Made by a program: the position numbers and the translations under genes. From assembly GCA_029250885.1 (NCBI GenBank), contig JAQXEK010000038.1, positions 1 to 64,000 of the forward strand: a DNA stretch of 64,000 bases, written 5' to 3'. Positions 50,445-60,382 of this stretch are shown here, piece after piece. The notes under the pieces were generated by a model, which ran no database searches, was not told the DNA's origin, and saw nothing but the letters and a program-made list of their open reading frames with translations. This stretch comes from Planctomycetota bacterium (GTDB taxonomy: Bacteria > Planctomycetota > UBA1135 > GCA-002686595). Each line of letters begins with the position of its first letter. Position 1 is the first letter of the stretch.

Positions 50445-53303
50445 TTAGTGTGCCTCGAGCCAGTTCTTGCCGTGGCCGCAGTCCACCTTGAGGGGAACGT
50501 CGAGTTCGACGGCGTTTTCCATGGTGCCCGTGACAAGCTTGACCGTCTCTTCGAGCTGGCTGGCAGGTAGCTCGAAAACTAGCTCGTCATGGACCTGCAG
50601 CAGCATCCGGGCGTGCAGTCCGGACTCTTGGATCGCGGCTTCCGTGTCGATCATGGCGCGCTTAATGATGTCCGCCGCAGAGCCCTGGACCGGCGTGTTC
50701 ACTGCGGCGTTCTCGGCGAAGCTGCGCATGCGAGCGTTGTCCGCATTGATGTCGTTGATCGGTCGTCGACGCCCTAGAAGGGTCGAGACGTAGCCGGTCT
50801 CCCGCGCTCCTTCCAGGGTCGAGTCGATCCACTCGCGGACGCGGGGGAAGGAGTTAAAGTAGCGTTCGGTGAACTCAATCGCCTCGGGCACGGTCATGTC
50901 TGTCTCGCGGGCAAGGCGTTGGGGGCCCATGCCGTAGAGCAGACCGAAGTTGATCACCTTGGCCTTGCTGCGCATGGCGCGGTCAATCTCATTCGTGCCG
51001 ACGCCGAAGACCAGAGATGCTGTTGCCGTGTGGATGTCGAAGTCCTCGCGGAAGGCCTGGCACATCGCCTCGTCTCCCGACAGGTGGGCCATGACGCGTA
51101 GCTCGACCTGGCTGTAGTCAGCGGCCATCAAGATCCAATCGCCGTGCTCGTCGGGCTCCGGGGGCACGAAGGCCTTGCGAAGCTGGCGACCGCGTTTGGT
51201 GCGGATGGGGATGTTCTGCAGGTTGGGGTCGTTGGAAGCTAGGCGACCCGTGGCAGCGGAAACCTGTGAATAGCTACAGTGAACACGCCCTGTTCTAGGA
51301 TTTACGAACTTGGGAAGGGCGTCCACATAGGTGTTTTTGAGCTTGGTTAGCTCACGGAACTCCAGGACCTTCTCACAGATCTCGACGCCGGGATACTTCT
51401 CGGACAGGGTTGCATGGTCGGTTGAGAATCCGGTCTTGGTCTTCTTGGGCCGCTTGACGCCGGCCGCGTCCTGGATGCGCAGCTTATTGAAAAGCACATC
51501 GCCGAGAGCTTTCGGGCTGCTGACCTTAAAGTTCTCCCCTGCTAGCTCGTGGACCCGATACTCCGCCTCTTGAATCCCTTCCTCAAGGTCGCCACGCATG
51601 CCTTCAAGGATGTTGACATCCAGGGTGATTCCGCGCTTCTCCATGGCGGTAAGCACGGGCACAAGGGGCATTTCCACGGTCTCGAAGAGTTCCCGCGTGG
51701 GGACCTCGCCTGCTGGATTGTTGGTCTCGTCGTCGAGTTCGGCGTCGATCTTCTCGAATAGGCGCCAGGTCACGTCGGCATCTTCGCAGGCGTACTCACC
51801 GACCTCTTCAATCGGCACCTTGTCCATGGTGATCTGTTTCTTACCCTTACCGATGATCTGGCTGGTGGGAATCTTGGTCATCTGGAAGTAGTGCAGGGCC
51901 AAGGCGTCGAGGTTGTGGCGGCGGGTCGCGCCAGCCACGCAGAAGCTGCCCAACATCGTGTCGAAGTTGGCCGGTGGAATGGGGATTCCCCTGCCGCCGT
52001 CCGCATTCGGTTGGTTGTCAAACACCTGCCAGTCGTACTTTGCGTTCTGAGCAACGCGAAAGTAGTCCGGCGAGGTCAGCACGTTCTCCAGCCGCTTCAA
52101 GAGCCCCGGCGTTCCGCCGCAGAGGGGGGGGAAGTTGTTTGCGGGCACGTACCAGGCCTTGCCGAGCTCTGTGGAAAAGCTGATTCCCACAAGCTCGGCC
52201 TGCATTGCGAAGATTGATGTGGTCTCCGTGTCGATAGAGAAGCGACCTGCCTTCTCCAAGGTCGCGATCAGCTCGTCAAGCTCGTCTTCGGTCTCAATGA
52301 TCTTGTAGACGCGCTCTACGGAGTCCTGCGGGATGGCCGCGGGGCTTGCTTCGCCCGCTGGGCCCGCAGTCTTGGCCGCTATGTCGTTGGCAAGGCTCTG
52401 AAAATCCAAGCGGTGGAAGAGCTCGAGCAGCTCTTGGTCATTGGGCTCGGCGGGGCCGATCACCTCGAAACCAGGGTCGAGAGGGACCTCCTTGTCGATG
52501 GTCACAAGGTCGAGGGAGAGCTCAAGCATCTCGCGGTCGGTCTCGATCTTCTCCTTGTTCTTACCCTTCACCTGGTCAAGGTTCTCCAACAGGTTCGGCA
52601 CGCTGCCGAACTCGGCGATCAGCTTCTTCGCGCCAACGATTCCGATTCCCTTGACACCGGGAATGTTGTCCGAGCTGTCGCCCATGATCGCCAGCACGTC
52701 GATGACGTGGTCCGGGGTCGTGCCAAATTTCTCCATGACCGCGGCTTCGTCTTCGATAACGAGATCCACGCCGCGTTTGAAGACGTTGTAGAGCACGCAG
52801 GTGGGGGAGACCAGCTGCATCAGGTCCTTGTCTCCGGTGACGATCTGGACTTCGAGTCCGGCGGCTTCGGCCTGGGTTGAGAGGGTGCCGAGCACGTCGT
52901 CGGCCTCGAAGCCGGGCACTTCGAAGATCGGGATGCCGTGGGCGCGGGTGACCTCTCGGATCAAGTCGAACTGTGCGACAAGATCTTCGGGAGCCTTCTC
53001 GCGGGTGGCTTTGTATTCCTTGAACTGCTTGTGGCGGAAGGTCGGGTGGCCCGTATCGAAACAGCAGGCGATACGGTCCGGCTTCTCCTTGGCAAGCAGC
53101 TTGCGCAGGACCATGGTGAAGCCGAGGGTCGCACCAGTGGGCTTACCGTCGGTGCTCGTCAGTCCCGAGCGCGCGAAGGCGAAGTGCGAACGGAAGGCAA
53201 GGGCGGTGCCGTCGAGAAGGAAGATGCGCTCGCGCTTGGTGGGCGTGGCGTCATCGGCTACGGCAGGAACTTGGGCTTTTTCGGGGGTGCTGGGGGCGCT
53301 CAT
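50445..53303 (-). CDS. polA: DNA polymerase I
   Basis: Pol I removes RNA primers and fills repair gaps. The 952-residue protein has all three domains. The 5'-3' exonuclease is at about 30-320 (LLDGTALAFRSHFAF, GFEADDVLGTL, GDSSDNIPGVKGIG). The 3'-5' exonuclease is active by its residues (SIDTETTS, NAKYDWQVF, YACEDADVTW). The polymerase has DYSQVELRVMAHLSGD, RSKAKVINFGLLYGMG and QVHDELVFE. Start MSAPST at 53303 was chosen because the upstream 61 residues look non-native. It is divergent from the DUF368 gene. Confidence 0.96.
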   Translation of the reverse strand: MSAPSTPEKAQVPAVADDATPTKRERIFLLDGTALAFRSHFAFARSGLTSTDGKPTGATLGFTMVLRKLLAKEKPDRIACCFDTGHPTFRHKQFKEYKATREKAPEDLVAQFDLIREVTRAHGIPIFEVPGFEADDVLGTLSTQAEAAGLEVQIVTGDKDLMQLVSPTCVLYNVFKRGVDLVIEDEAAVMEKFGTTPDHVIDVLAIMGDSSDNIPGVKGIGIVGAKKLIAEFGSVPNLLENLDQVKGKNKEKIETDREMLELSLDLVTIDKEVPLDPGFEVIGPAEPNDQELLELFHRLDFQSLANDIAAKTAGPAGEASPAAIPQDSVERVYKIIETEDELDELIATLEKAGRFSIDTETTSIFAMQAELVGISFSTELGKAWYVPANNFPPLCGGTPGLLKRLENVLTSPDYFRVAQNAKYDWQVFDNQPNADGGRGIPIPPANFDTMLGSFCVAGATRRHNLDALALHYFQMTKIPTSQIIGKGKKQITMDKVPIEEVGEYACEDADVTWRLFEKIDAELDDETNNPAGEVPTRELFETVEMPLVPVLTAMEKRGITLDVNILEGMRGDLEEGIQEAEYRVHELAGENFKVSSPKALGDVLFNKLRIQDAAGVKRPKKTKTGFSTDHATLSEKYPGVEICEKVLEFRELTKLKNTYVDALPKFVNPRTGRVHCSYSQVSAATGRLASNDPNLQNIPIRTKRGRQLRKAFVPPEPDEHGDWILMAADYSQVELRVMAHLSGDEAMCQAFREDFDIHTATASLVFGVGTNEIDRAMRSKAKVINFGLLYGMGPQRLARETDMTVPEAIEFTERYFNSFPRVREWIDSTLEGARETGYVSTLLGRRRPINDINADNARMRSFAENAAVNTPVQGSAADIIKRAMIDTEAAIQESGLHARMLLQVHDELVFELPASQLEETVKLVTGTMENAVELDVPLKVDCGHGKNWLEAH

Positions 53304-53557
53304 GGCACCAAGGATGGAGTACGCGGGGGCAGGGGGCAAGCGGCAGGGCGAGGCTTTTGGTGGGATGGTTGGGATCGTGGGCAGCGGTTGGCAAAGTGCG
53401 GGATGGCAGCCGGCTCGCCAAGCGCGTGGCACAGCAGCTAGCCTTTTCCCGAGTTGACCCCTTCGATTGGTCGCAGCGGCCTTCAATTCGAGGTAGATTT
53501 GCGCCTGTGCCCTTCCATGATGATGTGCGCATTCCCCCTCACCCCGCCTGCAACACC

Positions 53558-54652
53558 GTGACTAACGTTCCCGAAACGCCCCTCGATTCCGCGCCATCAA
53601 TCCCAACTCCGCCTCCGCACCGGGTGGTGTTGGGCGGCTTCTTGATGGGGCTCGCGAACCTAGTCCCCGGCGTCAGTGGCGGCACGATGATCTTGGCCGT
53701 GGGCCTTTACGACCGCTTCATCTCAGCCGTGGCCGAGCTGTCGAGCCTGCGCTGGTCTAGGGGGATGTTTGTGTTCCTGTTTCTGCTGGCCGCGGGGCTT
53801 GCCGTCGCCCTTGTCGGACTTGCGGGCCCCGCCGTGCACATGGTGACCCACTACCGATGGGCAATGTACAGCCTGTTTGTCGGCATGACCTTGGGGGGAG
53901 CGCCGGAGCTTTTGCGCTTGGCCTTTCCAAAGCCAGCTTCAGAGCAGGCCGAGTCCAAGTCGTCCGCTGCCATCGCCTTGATCCTTGGCTTCGCAATGAT
54001 GGCTTGGATCGCTTGGTCGCTGCAAGGTGTGAGCCTGCCGCACACGTTTATGGCGTTCTTACTAATGGGCGTCGTAGCCGCTTCCAGCATGATTTTGCCG
54101 GGCGTGTCAGGATCCTATTTGTTGTTGATCTTCGGTGTCTACGACGTGGTCATCGGCAGCCTCTCGAGTTCGGCCCTGAAAGAGGACCTAAAGGGCAGCC
54201 TCATGATTATCGGCCCCGTGGTCCTGGGCGCGGCCATTGGCATTGCGCTCTTGTCTAACGTGCTCAAGGTCGTCCTAGCCCGCTACTCAAAGCCCGCCCA
54301 CGGTGCGCTACTGGGGCTGCTGCTGGGCTCGGTGCTTGGCCTGTGGCCCTTCCAAGAGGCGCGCTACCCCGAGCTGCTGGACAAGCCCCTACGCAAGGAA
54401 ATCGCGGCCGAGATCGCGACGGCGGGTGCGTGGCAGCCCGCCTTCGCTGCGCGCCACATCGAACTCGACGAAGTGGACGGCGCCAAGCTGACCAAGGCAA
54501 TCGAAGCCGACACCGTACGTGGCGGGGTTAAGAGCCTAGCCAGCGTTACAGAGCGCTACAGACCCGACGCCATGGGCATCTTTAAGGTCCTAGCTCTGTT
54601 CGTCTTCGGTTTCTTCTTGGTGCGACGACTCGCACCTAAGCACGAGAGCTAG
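53558..54652 (+). CDS. DUF368 (PopT-type) polyprenyl-phosphate translocase
   Basis: DUF368 proteins have been shown to be undecaprenyl-phosphate translocases (PopT) that return the lipid carrier to the cytoplasmic face. This 364-residue membrane protein has the duplicated signature: ANLVPGVSGGTMILAVGLYDRFI near residue 35 and MILPGVSGSYLLLIFGVYDVVI in the second half, each in a set of helices. A soluble loop of about 50 residues (KPLRKEIAAEIATAGAW region) precedes the last helix. The GTG at 53558 is the most likely start; an upstream open frame is longer but polar. The carrier serves both peptidoglycan and surface-glycan synthesis. Confidence 0.88.
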   Translation: MTNVPETPLDSAPSIPTPPPHRVVLGGFLMGLANLVPGVSGGTMILAVGLYDRFISAVAELSSLRWSRGMFVFLFLLAAGLAVALVGLAGPAVHMVTHYRWAMYSLFVGMTLGGAPELLRLAFPKPASEQAESKSSAAIALILGFAMMAWIAWSLQGVSLPHTFMAFLLMGVVAASSMILPGVSGSYLLLIFGVYDVVIGSLSSSALKEDLKGSLMIIGPVVLGAAIGIALLSNVLKVVLARYSKPAHGALLGLLLGSVLGLWPFQEARYPELLDKPLRKEIAAEIATAGAWQPAFAARHIELDEVDGAKLTKAIEADTVRGGVKSLASVTERYRPDAMGIFKVLALFVFGFFLVRRLAPKHES

Positions 54653-54731
54653 GCGTGCTGTTTAGGAGGCGATAACTGTACGGCATGGCAGGTTGACTGG
54701 AGCCTCGTAGGCATTCGTGGTGGAATGGGGC

Positions 54732-56150
54732 ATGAAGTATTGGCTGAGTCTCTTGCTGTTGGTTGTGCCTGGGGTCGCGGGGAAAATAAGCCAGGACCCG
54801 CCACCGAAGGCCGCCCTGAACATCGTATTAATTCTGGCGGATGATCTTGGTTATGGGGACCTGAGCTCCTACGGGAGCGACTATTTCCAAACGCCTCACC
54901 TAGACCAGTTGGCAAACCAGGGCATGCGCTTCACGGATGCCTATGCAAACAGTCCGAACTGCGCGCCGACCCGTGCGGCGCTCCTTTCGGGGCAATACTC
55001 GCCTCGAACGGGAATCTACACCGTGAACAGCTCCGCGCGCGGCCCCGTGACCGAGCGCGTCTTGATTCCAACGAAGAACCAGCGCAGCCTCGAGCCACGT
55101 GTCGTGACCCTAGCCGAGGCTATTCGGGACGCCGGCTACAAGACCGCGCACATGGGCAAGTGGCACCTAGGGGAGGGCTCCGAGACGGGCCCCTTGGGCC
55201 AAGGCTTTGACGTCAACCTCGCCGGCAATCAACGCGGCCATCCAGCCTCGTACTTCAGCCCCTACAGCAACGCCGAACTGAGCGACGGACCGGCCGGCGA
55301 ATACCTAACCCAGCGCTTGACCACTGAGGCCATCGGCTTCATCGAATCCAATCAGGCCCAGCCCTTCTTCTTGTACCTTCCGTACTACACCGTTCACACG
55401 CCGATCCAGCCGAACGCCAAGGACTTGGCACGCATCGAGAAGCGCGAGCCAGGAGAGGTGCACACGGACCAGCGCTACGGCGCGATGGTCGAGGGCATGG
55501 ACGGCCAGGTCGGTCGCATCCTAGCCGCCCTCGACAGGCTAAAGTTGGCCGAGAACACCATCGTGGTCTTCGCTTCGGATAACGGCGGCAGGAGCCCCGA
55601 GACGGACATGCTTCCGCTGCGCGGCTCCAAAGGAATGCTGTACGAGGGAGGCATTCGCGTCCCATTCATCGTACGGTGGCCCGGCGTGACTAAGCCAGCC
55701 ACGGTCAGCCACGAACCTGTGCTCACCTTTGACCTCTATCCCACCCTAGTGGCCGCGGCCGGCGGCAAGCTGCCGAAGGGCACGCCCATCGACGGCCGCA
55801 ACCTGGCCCCCGTGCTCGCGGACTCCACCGCAGACCTAGGCCGAGAGGCCATCTTCTGGCACTTCCCCGCCTACCTGCACGGCTACAGGTCCATGTCCGA
55901 GGAAGGCCCCCGCCCCGGCTGGCGAGCCACCCCGAGCAGCGCCATGCGCGCCGGTGACTGGAAGCTCATTCAGTCCTTCGAAACAGACACCTTCGAGCTC
56001 TACAACCTAGCCGAAGACCCCGGAGAGAAGACGAACCTGGCAAGCGCAAAGCCCGAGGTCCTTAAGCGCCTCGAGGCCCAACTCGAAGCCTGGCAGCAAG
56101 CCACGGACGCTCCGGTCGACTTCGCTTTGAATCCGGACTACGCGGACTAG
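54732..56150 (+). CDS. exported sulfatase
   Basis: This is a 472-residue type I sulfatase with a signal peptide (YWLSLLLLVVPGVAG). NIVLILADDLGYGDLSSYG gives the metal-binding Asp pair. C77-A-P-T-R81 in NCAPTRAALLSGQYSPRTG is the formylglycine motif, in which Cys is matured by an FGE enzyme. GKWHLG and ASDNGG also match. It would cleave sulfate esters from glycans outside the cytoplasm. Planctomycetes carry many such genes. The substrate is unknown. It is alone on its strand; recJ converges on it with 12 bases between. Confidence 0.95.
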   Translation: MKYWLSLLLLVVPGVAGKISQDPPPKAALNIVLILADDLGYGDLSSYGSDYFQTPHLDQLANQGMRFTDAYANSPNCAPTRAALLSGQYSPRTGIYTVNSSARGPVTERVLIPTKNQRSLEPRVVTLAEAIRDAGYKTAHMGKWHLGEGSETGPLGQGFDVNLAGNQRGHPASYFSPYSNAELSDGPAGEYLTQRLTTEAIGFIESNQAQPFFLYLPYYTVHTPIQPNAKDLARIEKREPGEVHTDQRYGAMVEGMDGQVGRILAALDRLKLAENTIVVFASDNGGRSPETDMLPLRGSKGMLYEGGIRVPFIVRWPGVTKPATVSHEPVLTFDLYPTLVAAAGGKLPKGTPIDGRNLAPVLADSTADLGREAIFWHFPAYLHGYRSMSEEGPRPGWRATPSSAMRAGDWKLIQSFETDTFELYNLAEDPGEKTNLASAKPEVLKRLEAQLEAWQQATDAPVDFALNPDYAD

Positions 56151-56162
56151 GGGCCGCGCTAT

Positions 56163-57983
56163 CTAAGCGATGCGCAAGTCGCCGACCTGGAAGTCGAGGA
56201 GCTGGATTTCGAGCTTGGTGCGGCCTCGGAATGTGTTCCACATCGGGCGGTAGGCGATGTGGATGGGGGTGCCGGGGATGAGCTCGTCGGCGCGGGGGCC
56301 CATCTTGAAGGCGATCGCCTTGTAGACCTTGGCTCCCTGGCGCAGGTTGACCATCAGGTGGGACTGGTCGGCGCCCACGCGGCGGGGCGGGCCGTCGAGG
56401 CGCACATCGCTGGCTAGGAACAGCGGCTCGGCGTTTGCCTCGCCAAAGGGCTCGAGGCGATCGACTTGATGCATGATGCCGTCCGAGAGAACACTGAGCG
56501 GGAGCTCGGTGTCCAGGACCAGGGGCGGGGCGATGATCTCGGTCAGGTTGCGCTCAGCGAGCCACGCTTTCGTGTGGGCGTTGACGGATTCCCTTGCGGC
56601 TTCAACCTGGTCCTCCCGGATCTCGCAGCCGGCGGCTGCTGCGTGGCCGCCGTAGCGCATGAACTGCTTTGCGGCGCCGTGCATCGCTTCCAGTACGCTG
56701 AAGCCTGCAATGGAGCGAGCGCTGCCGCGTCCCTCGTCGCCATCCAGTCCGATCACGATGGCAGGGCGTCCGTACTCCTCCGTCAGGCGCGCGGCGATGA
56801 TGCCCACCACGCCCTGGTGCCAGCCCTGGCCAGCGACGAAGAGGATCGGGTACTTGGTCTTGTCGCGGTACTTCTCCGCCTCTTCCCGGGCCTCTTCGAG
56901 CACGTCCTTTTCAATGGCACGGCGTTCGATGTTCATCTCGTCGAGCACAGCTGCCAAGCGCTTGCCTTCCTTTTCGTCCTTGGCCAGCAGCAGCTCGACG
57001 GCGCTCTTGGCGCTGCCCAACCTGCCGGACGCGTTAATGCGCGGACCGATTCCAAAGGTGACGTCCTGGGCTCCAATCTTAGGTTTCTCGTCCAATCCAG
57101 CGACTTTAGCTAGGGCAGCGAGACCAGGGTTCTTCGAGCGGCCTAGCGCAGCCAATCCCGAGCGCGCAAAGATGCGGTTCTCATCGCGCAGGGGCACCAC
57201 GTCGCACAGGGTCGCGATGGCCACATAGGAGAGGGCGTCCTCGAGGAATGCCTTGAAGCGCGTGCTGACGCGCTCGGTACCCTCGGTGTGCTTGGCGAAT
57301 GCCCAAGCCAGCTTAAAGGCAACTGCTCCTCCGCAGAGCTCGGGGAAGGGGTAGGTTGACGTCGGCAGCTTCGCGTTTACGATCGCGACCGCACAGGGAA
57401 GCTCGCCGTATTCCTCGCTGGGTTTCGGCGGCTCGTGGTGATCGGTCACAATCGTGTCGATACCCAGCTGCTTGAGCTTGTGGATCGTCTCGAAGGCACT
57501 GGTTCCGTTGTCCACGCTGATGACCAGGGTCGCGCCGTTGTCCTGGGCCTTCTTGACCGAGTGGTCGCCGAAGGAGTAGCCATCGGTCATGCGATTCGGA
57601 ATGTGCCAGACCGCCTTAGCACCAAGTAAATCGAAGAGCCGCATCAGGATCGTCGTGCCGGTCACACCGTCCACGTCGTAGTCGCCGTGCACAAGGATCG
57701 TCTCGCCACCCTCGACGGCCTGCTGCAGGCGCTCGCAAGCCTTCTGCATGTCCGGCATGAGCATTGGATCGTGCAGGCCCATCGGACTTGCCTCCAGATG
57801 ACTGCGCGTGTTCGCGGGCTCTTCGTGTCCGCGATTGACCAAGAGCGCCGCGATGGGCGAGGCCAGGTCTAGGCGCTTGGCCAGGCGTCCGACCAGGGCG
57901 GAATCCGGCGTGCGCAGACTCCAGAGGGGGCCTGTCGTGGTCAAATTCGTCGAGCTGTTGGAGGATGTGGTTGAGGCAGGCAT
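56163..57983 (-). CDS. recJ: single-strand exonuclease RecJ
   Basis: RecJ is a 5'-3' exonuclease acting in recombination and mismatch repair. The 606-residue protein has the DHH family motifs: VHGDYDVDGVTG, SVDNGTSAFE, TDHHEPP, and FGIGPRINASGRL; the DHHA1 part contains GGHAAAAGCEI, followed by an OB-like C-terminus. Its ATG overlaps the stop of the upstream deacetylase gene (TAATG), so the two are translated from one message. Confidence 0.95.
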   Translation of the reverse strand: MPASTTSSNSSTNLTTTGPLWSLRTPDSALVGRLAKRLDLASPIAALLVNRGHEEPANTRSHLEASPMGLHDPMLMPDMQKACERLQQAVEGGETILVHGDYDVDGVTGTTILMRLFDLLGAKAVWHIPNRMTDGYSFGDHSVKKAQDNGATLVISVDNGTSAFETIHKLKQLGIDTIVTDHHEPPKPSEEYGELPCAVAIVNAKLPTSTYPFPELCGGAVAFKLAWAFAKHTEGTERVSTRFKAFLEDALSYVAIATLCDVVPLRDENRIFARSGLAALGRSKNPGLAALAKVAGLDEKPKIGAQDVTFGIGPRINASGRLGSAKSAVELLLAKDEKEGKRLAAVLDEMNIERRAIEKDVLEEAREEAEKYRDKTKYPILFVAGQGWHQGVVGIIAARLTEEYGRPAIVIGLDGDEGRGSARSIAGFSVLEAMHGAAKQFMRYGGHAAAAGCEIREDQVEAARESVNAHTKAWLAERNLTEIIAPPLVLDTELPLSVLSDGIMHQVDRLEPFGEANAEPLFLASDVRLDGPPRRVGADQSHLMVNLRQGAKVYKAIAFKMGPRADELIPGTPIHIAYRPMWNTFRGRTKLEIQLLDFQVGDLRIA

Positions 57984-58987
57984 TAGGAGAGGGTACGCGG
58001 ACGGGAGGCGACTTCCAAGAGCCCCGAGAGGGCGATGTGGCTGGAATCGGAGTAGCCGCCGCTAGGGACGGCGACCAGGGGAACGCCGCGCTCGGCGGCC
58101 TTGGCTAGTACCAAGGCATCTCGCGCCCGGATATCCGCAAGAGTGAGGCAAAGACCACCCAGTAAATCCACATCCAGGGTGTCCGTGCCCGCGTTGTAGA
58201 GGATCAACTCGGGCTCGAACTCGCCCAGAGCAAGGTCGAGGCTGGCTTCTAGGACCGCCAGGTAAGCCGCGCCCTTCGTGCCACTTGGCAGGCCCACCGG
58301 CCAGCGGGTCGCGGCCCACGCGTCATCGTCACCAGGCCAGATGTCCTCGTTGTAGAGGTCCAGGTGCGCGCGATCGGACCTACCCCCAAAGAACGTCGCC
58401 GTTCCGTTGCCCTGGTGCGCATCCACGTCCACCGAGAGCACGCGCCGGATGCCGTACTCGCGCTCGGCTAAAGCCGCCGCGATCGCGATGTCGTTGTAGA
58501 CGCAGAAGCCCTGGCCGCGGTCGTAGTGGCCGTGGTGGTAGCCGCCTCCAAGGTTAATCGCGATGGGGGAGTCGCGCTTTGGGTCCAGGACGATGCGAAC
58601 AGCGTCCAGGGTGCCGCCGGCCGCTAGCCGCATGGGCGTCAGGAGAACTTGGTCGAGGGCCTCTAGGGATGCACCGGCGGCAGCGGGCACCTCGATGATC
58701 TCGGCGATGAGCGCGGGGGCAATCGCCGGGTCCGCGAGGGCGGCTAGGTACTTTGGGCAGAGGCCATGGGCGAGGTCCTCTTGCGTCGCGGCGACAGGCG
58801 CGATGATGTTGGGATTGCGCTCGGGATAGCCCTCTTGGAAGAGACCGAGAGCGCGGCTGGCGCGAGCGCCGTCGAAGACATGCACGTTGCCCGTTCCCGC
58901 CTGGCCCTCGTTGCCTAGGTCCGCGAAGTCCGGCAGGCTGAAGTCCAAGTCCGGGCTGAAGACGAAGGCGATGTCTGATGAGCTCAT
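57983..58987 (-). CDS. HDAC/AcuC-family deacetylase
   Basis: This 334-residue zinc hydrolase belongs to the histone deacetylase/acetoin-utilisation superfamily. GGYHHGHYDRGQGFCVYND has the His pair, SVDVDAHQGNGTATFF the metal ligands and YNAGTDTLDVD the second Asp, and a final SGGYS is present. Bacterial members remove acetyl groups from proteins or polyamines; the substrate here is not known. It overlaps recJ by one base. An ATG five codons earlier is possible. Confidence 0.92.
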   Translation of the reverse strand: MSSSDIAFVFSPDLDFSLPDFADLGNEGQAGTGNVHVFDGARASRALGLFQEGYPERNPNIIAPVAATQEDLAHGLCPKYLAALADPAIAPALIAEIIEVPAAAGASLEALDQVLLTPMRLAAGGTLDAVRIVLDPKRDSPIAINLGGGYHHGHYDRGQGFCVYNDIAIAAALAEREYGIRRVLSVDVDAHQGNGTATFFGGRSDRAHLDLYNEDIWPGDDDAWAATRWPVGLPSGTKGAAYLAVLEASLDLALGEFEPELILYNAGTDTLDVDLLGGLCLTLADIRARDALVLAKAAERGVPLVAVPSGGYSDSSHIALSGLLEVASRPRTLS

Positions 58988-59246
58988 AGCGGATTCTAAC
59001 AAACTTGACGGGGCGGCCGTGTTGAGTGGCGCGCGAAGACCCTACAACTCCGTGACCAAGGGCGACCACCTGAACAAGCGCATCTGGAGCATGATCACCT
59101 GCTGTTGAGATGTGCCGAAGGAAGAGCTCTGCGCCATGCCCGGCGACTCCTGTGATCTTGTTTTGGCCGGGCTAACGAAGAAGGCTGGGACCGAGCACGG
59201 CCTGTAGCGCTTGCGCCTTGGGCGTGAGTTGCTTATCACTACAGGC

Positions 59247-60377
59247 ATGAACCAAAGGATAAATCGACGGAAGCTGATCACGGGTGGGCTGGTTGGCGCG
59301 GCGGCGGTGGCTGCGGGCTGTGGTACGAAAGCGGGTACGGGTGCGGGCGCTGCCACGGGCGGCCTGGGCAAGCGCGTGCGCTGGACCCTGGCTTCGAGCT
59401 TTCCCTCGTCTCTCGACACCATTTATGGCGCGGCCGAGGTCTTGGCAGCGCGAGTCGCGGAAATGAGCGGTGGGCAGTTCACGATTCGCGTGATGGAAGC
59501 TGGCGAGCTGGTCGGCGCGATGCAGGTGCTCGACTCGGTGCAAAACGGCGCGGCCCAGATCGGCCAGACGGGGGGCTACTACTACACTGGCAAGGACGCT
59601 GCCCTAGCCTTTGACACCTGCGTGCCCTTTGGCTTGACGGCGCGGCAGCAGACCGCGTGGCTGATGGAGGGCGGCGGCTTGGAGTTGATGCGTGAGGTCT
59701 ATGCAGACTTTGGCATCATCAACTTCCCGGGTGGAAACACCGGCGCGCAGATGGGCGGCTGGTTCAAGAATCCCGTCGGGGGAATGGACGACCTGAAGGG
59801 GCTTAAGATGCGCATCCCCGGCCAGGGCGGCAAGGTCATGGACGCCCTTGGGGTGAACGTGCAGGTGCTGGCCGGCGGCGACATTTACCCGGCCCTGGAG
59901 CGCGGCGCCATCGACGCGACAGAGTGGGTGGGGCCCTATGACGACGAGAAGCTGGGCTTCTACAAGGTCGCGAAGAACTACTACTACCCGGGCTGGTGGG
60001 AGCCGGGCCCCAACCTGTCTTTCTTGGTGAATCAAGCAGCCTGGGACGAGCTGCCGGCGGAATACAAAGCCATGATCGAGGCCGCCACCCGCGAGGGCGC
60101 CACTGCGATGATGACGCGCTATGACGCGAAGAACCCGGCTGCCTGGAAGCGGCTCTTGGAGCAGGACATCACCGTCCGGCGCTTCCCCGAGGACATTCTT
60201 GCCGCGGCGCGGGTGGCCGCCGAGGAGCTTCTGGAGACCGAGGCTGCGGCCGACGCTCGCTATGCCAAGATCCTTGGCCAGTGGCGTAAGTTCCGGGACG
60301 ACTCCTTCGACTGGTTTGGCGCCGCCGAGCTGTCGTACATGGACTTCGCCATGGGCGGCAGCGCCTTGGGTAAGTAG
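59247..60377 (+). CDS. dctP: TRAP transporter substrate-binding protein (DctP/TakP-like)
   Basis: This 376-residue binding protein catches an organic acid for a TRAP transporter. The start has twin arginines (NRRKLITGG) and a lipobox (AAAVAAGC), so it may be a Tat-exported lipoprotein. Characteristic stretches are TLASSFPSSLDTIYGAAEVLAARV, LKGLKMRIPGQGGKVMDALGVNVQVLAGGDIYPALERGAIDATEWVGPYDD and YYYPGWWEPGP, the pattern of the alpha-keto-acid (TakP) group. It is oriented towards its two membrane subunits, which is unusual. Confidence 0.92.
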   Translation: MNQRINRRKLITGGLVGAAAVAAGCGTKAGTGAGAATGGLGKRVRWTLASSFPSSLDTIYGAAEVLAARVAEMSGGQFTIRVMEAGELVGAMQVLDSVQNGAAQIGQTGGYYYTGKDAALAFDTCVPFGLTARQQTAWLMEGGGLELMREVYADFGIINFPGGNTGAQMGGWFKNPVGGMDDLKGLKMRIPGQGGKVMDALGVNVQVLAGGDIYPALERGAIDATEWVGPYDDEKLGFYKVAKNYYYPGWWEPGPNLSFLVNQAAWDELPAEYKAMIEAATREGATAMMTRYDAKNPAAWKRLLEQDITVRRFPEDILAAARVAAEELLETEAAADARYAKILGQWRKFRDDSFDWFGAAELSYMDFAMGGSALGK

Positions 60378-60382
60378 CGCGC

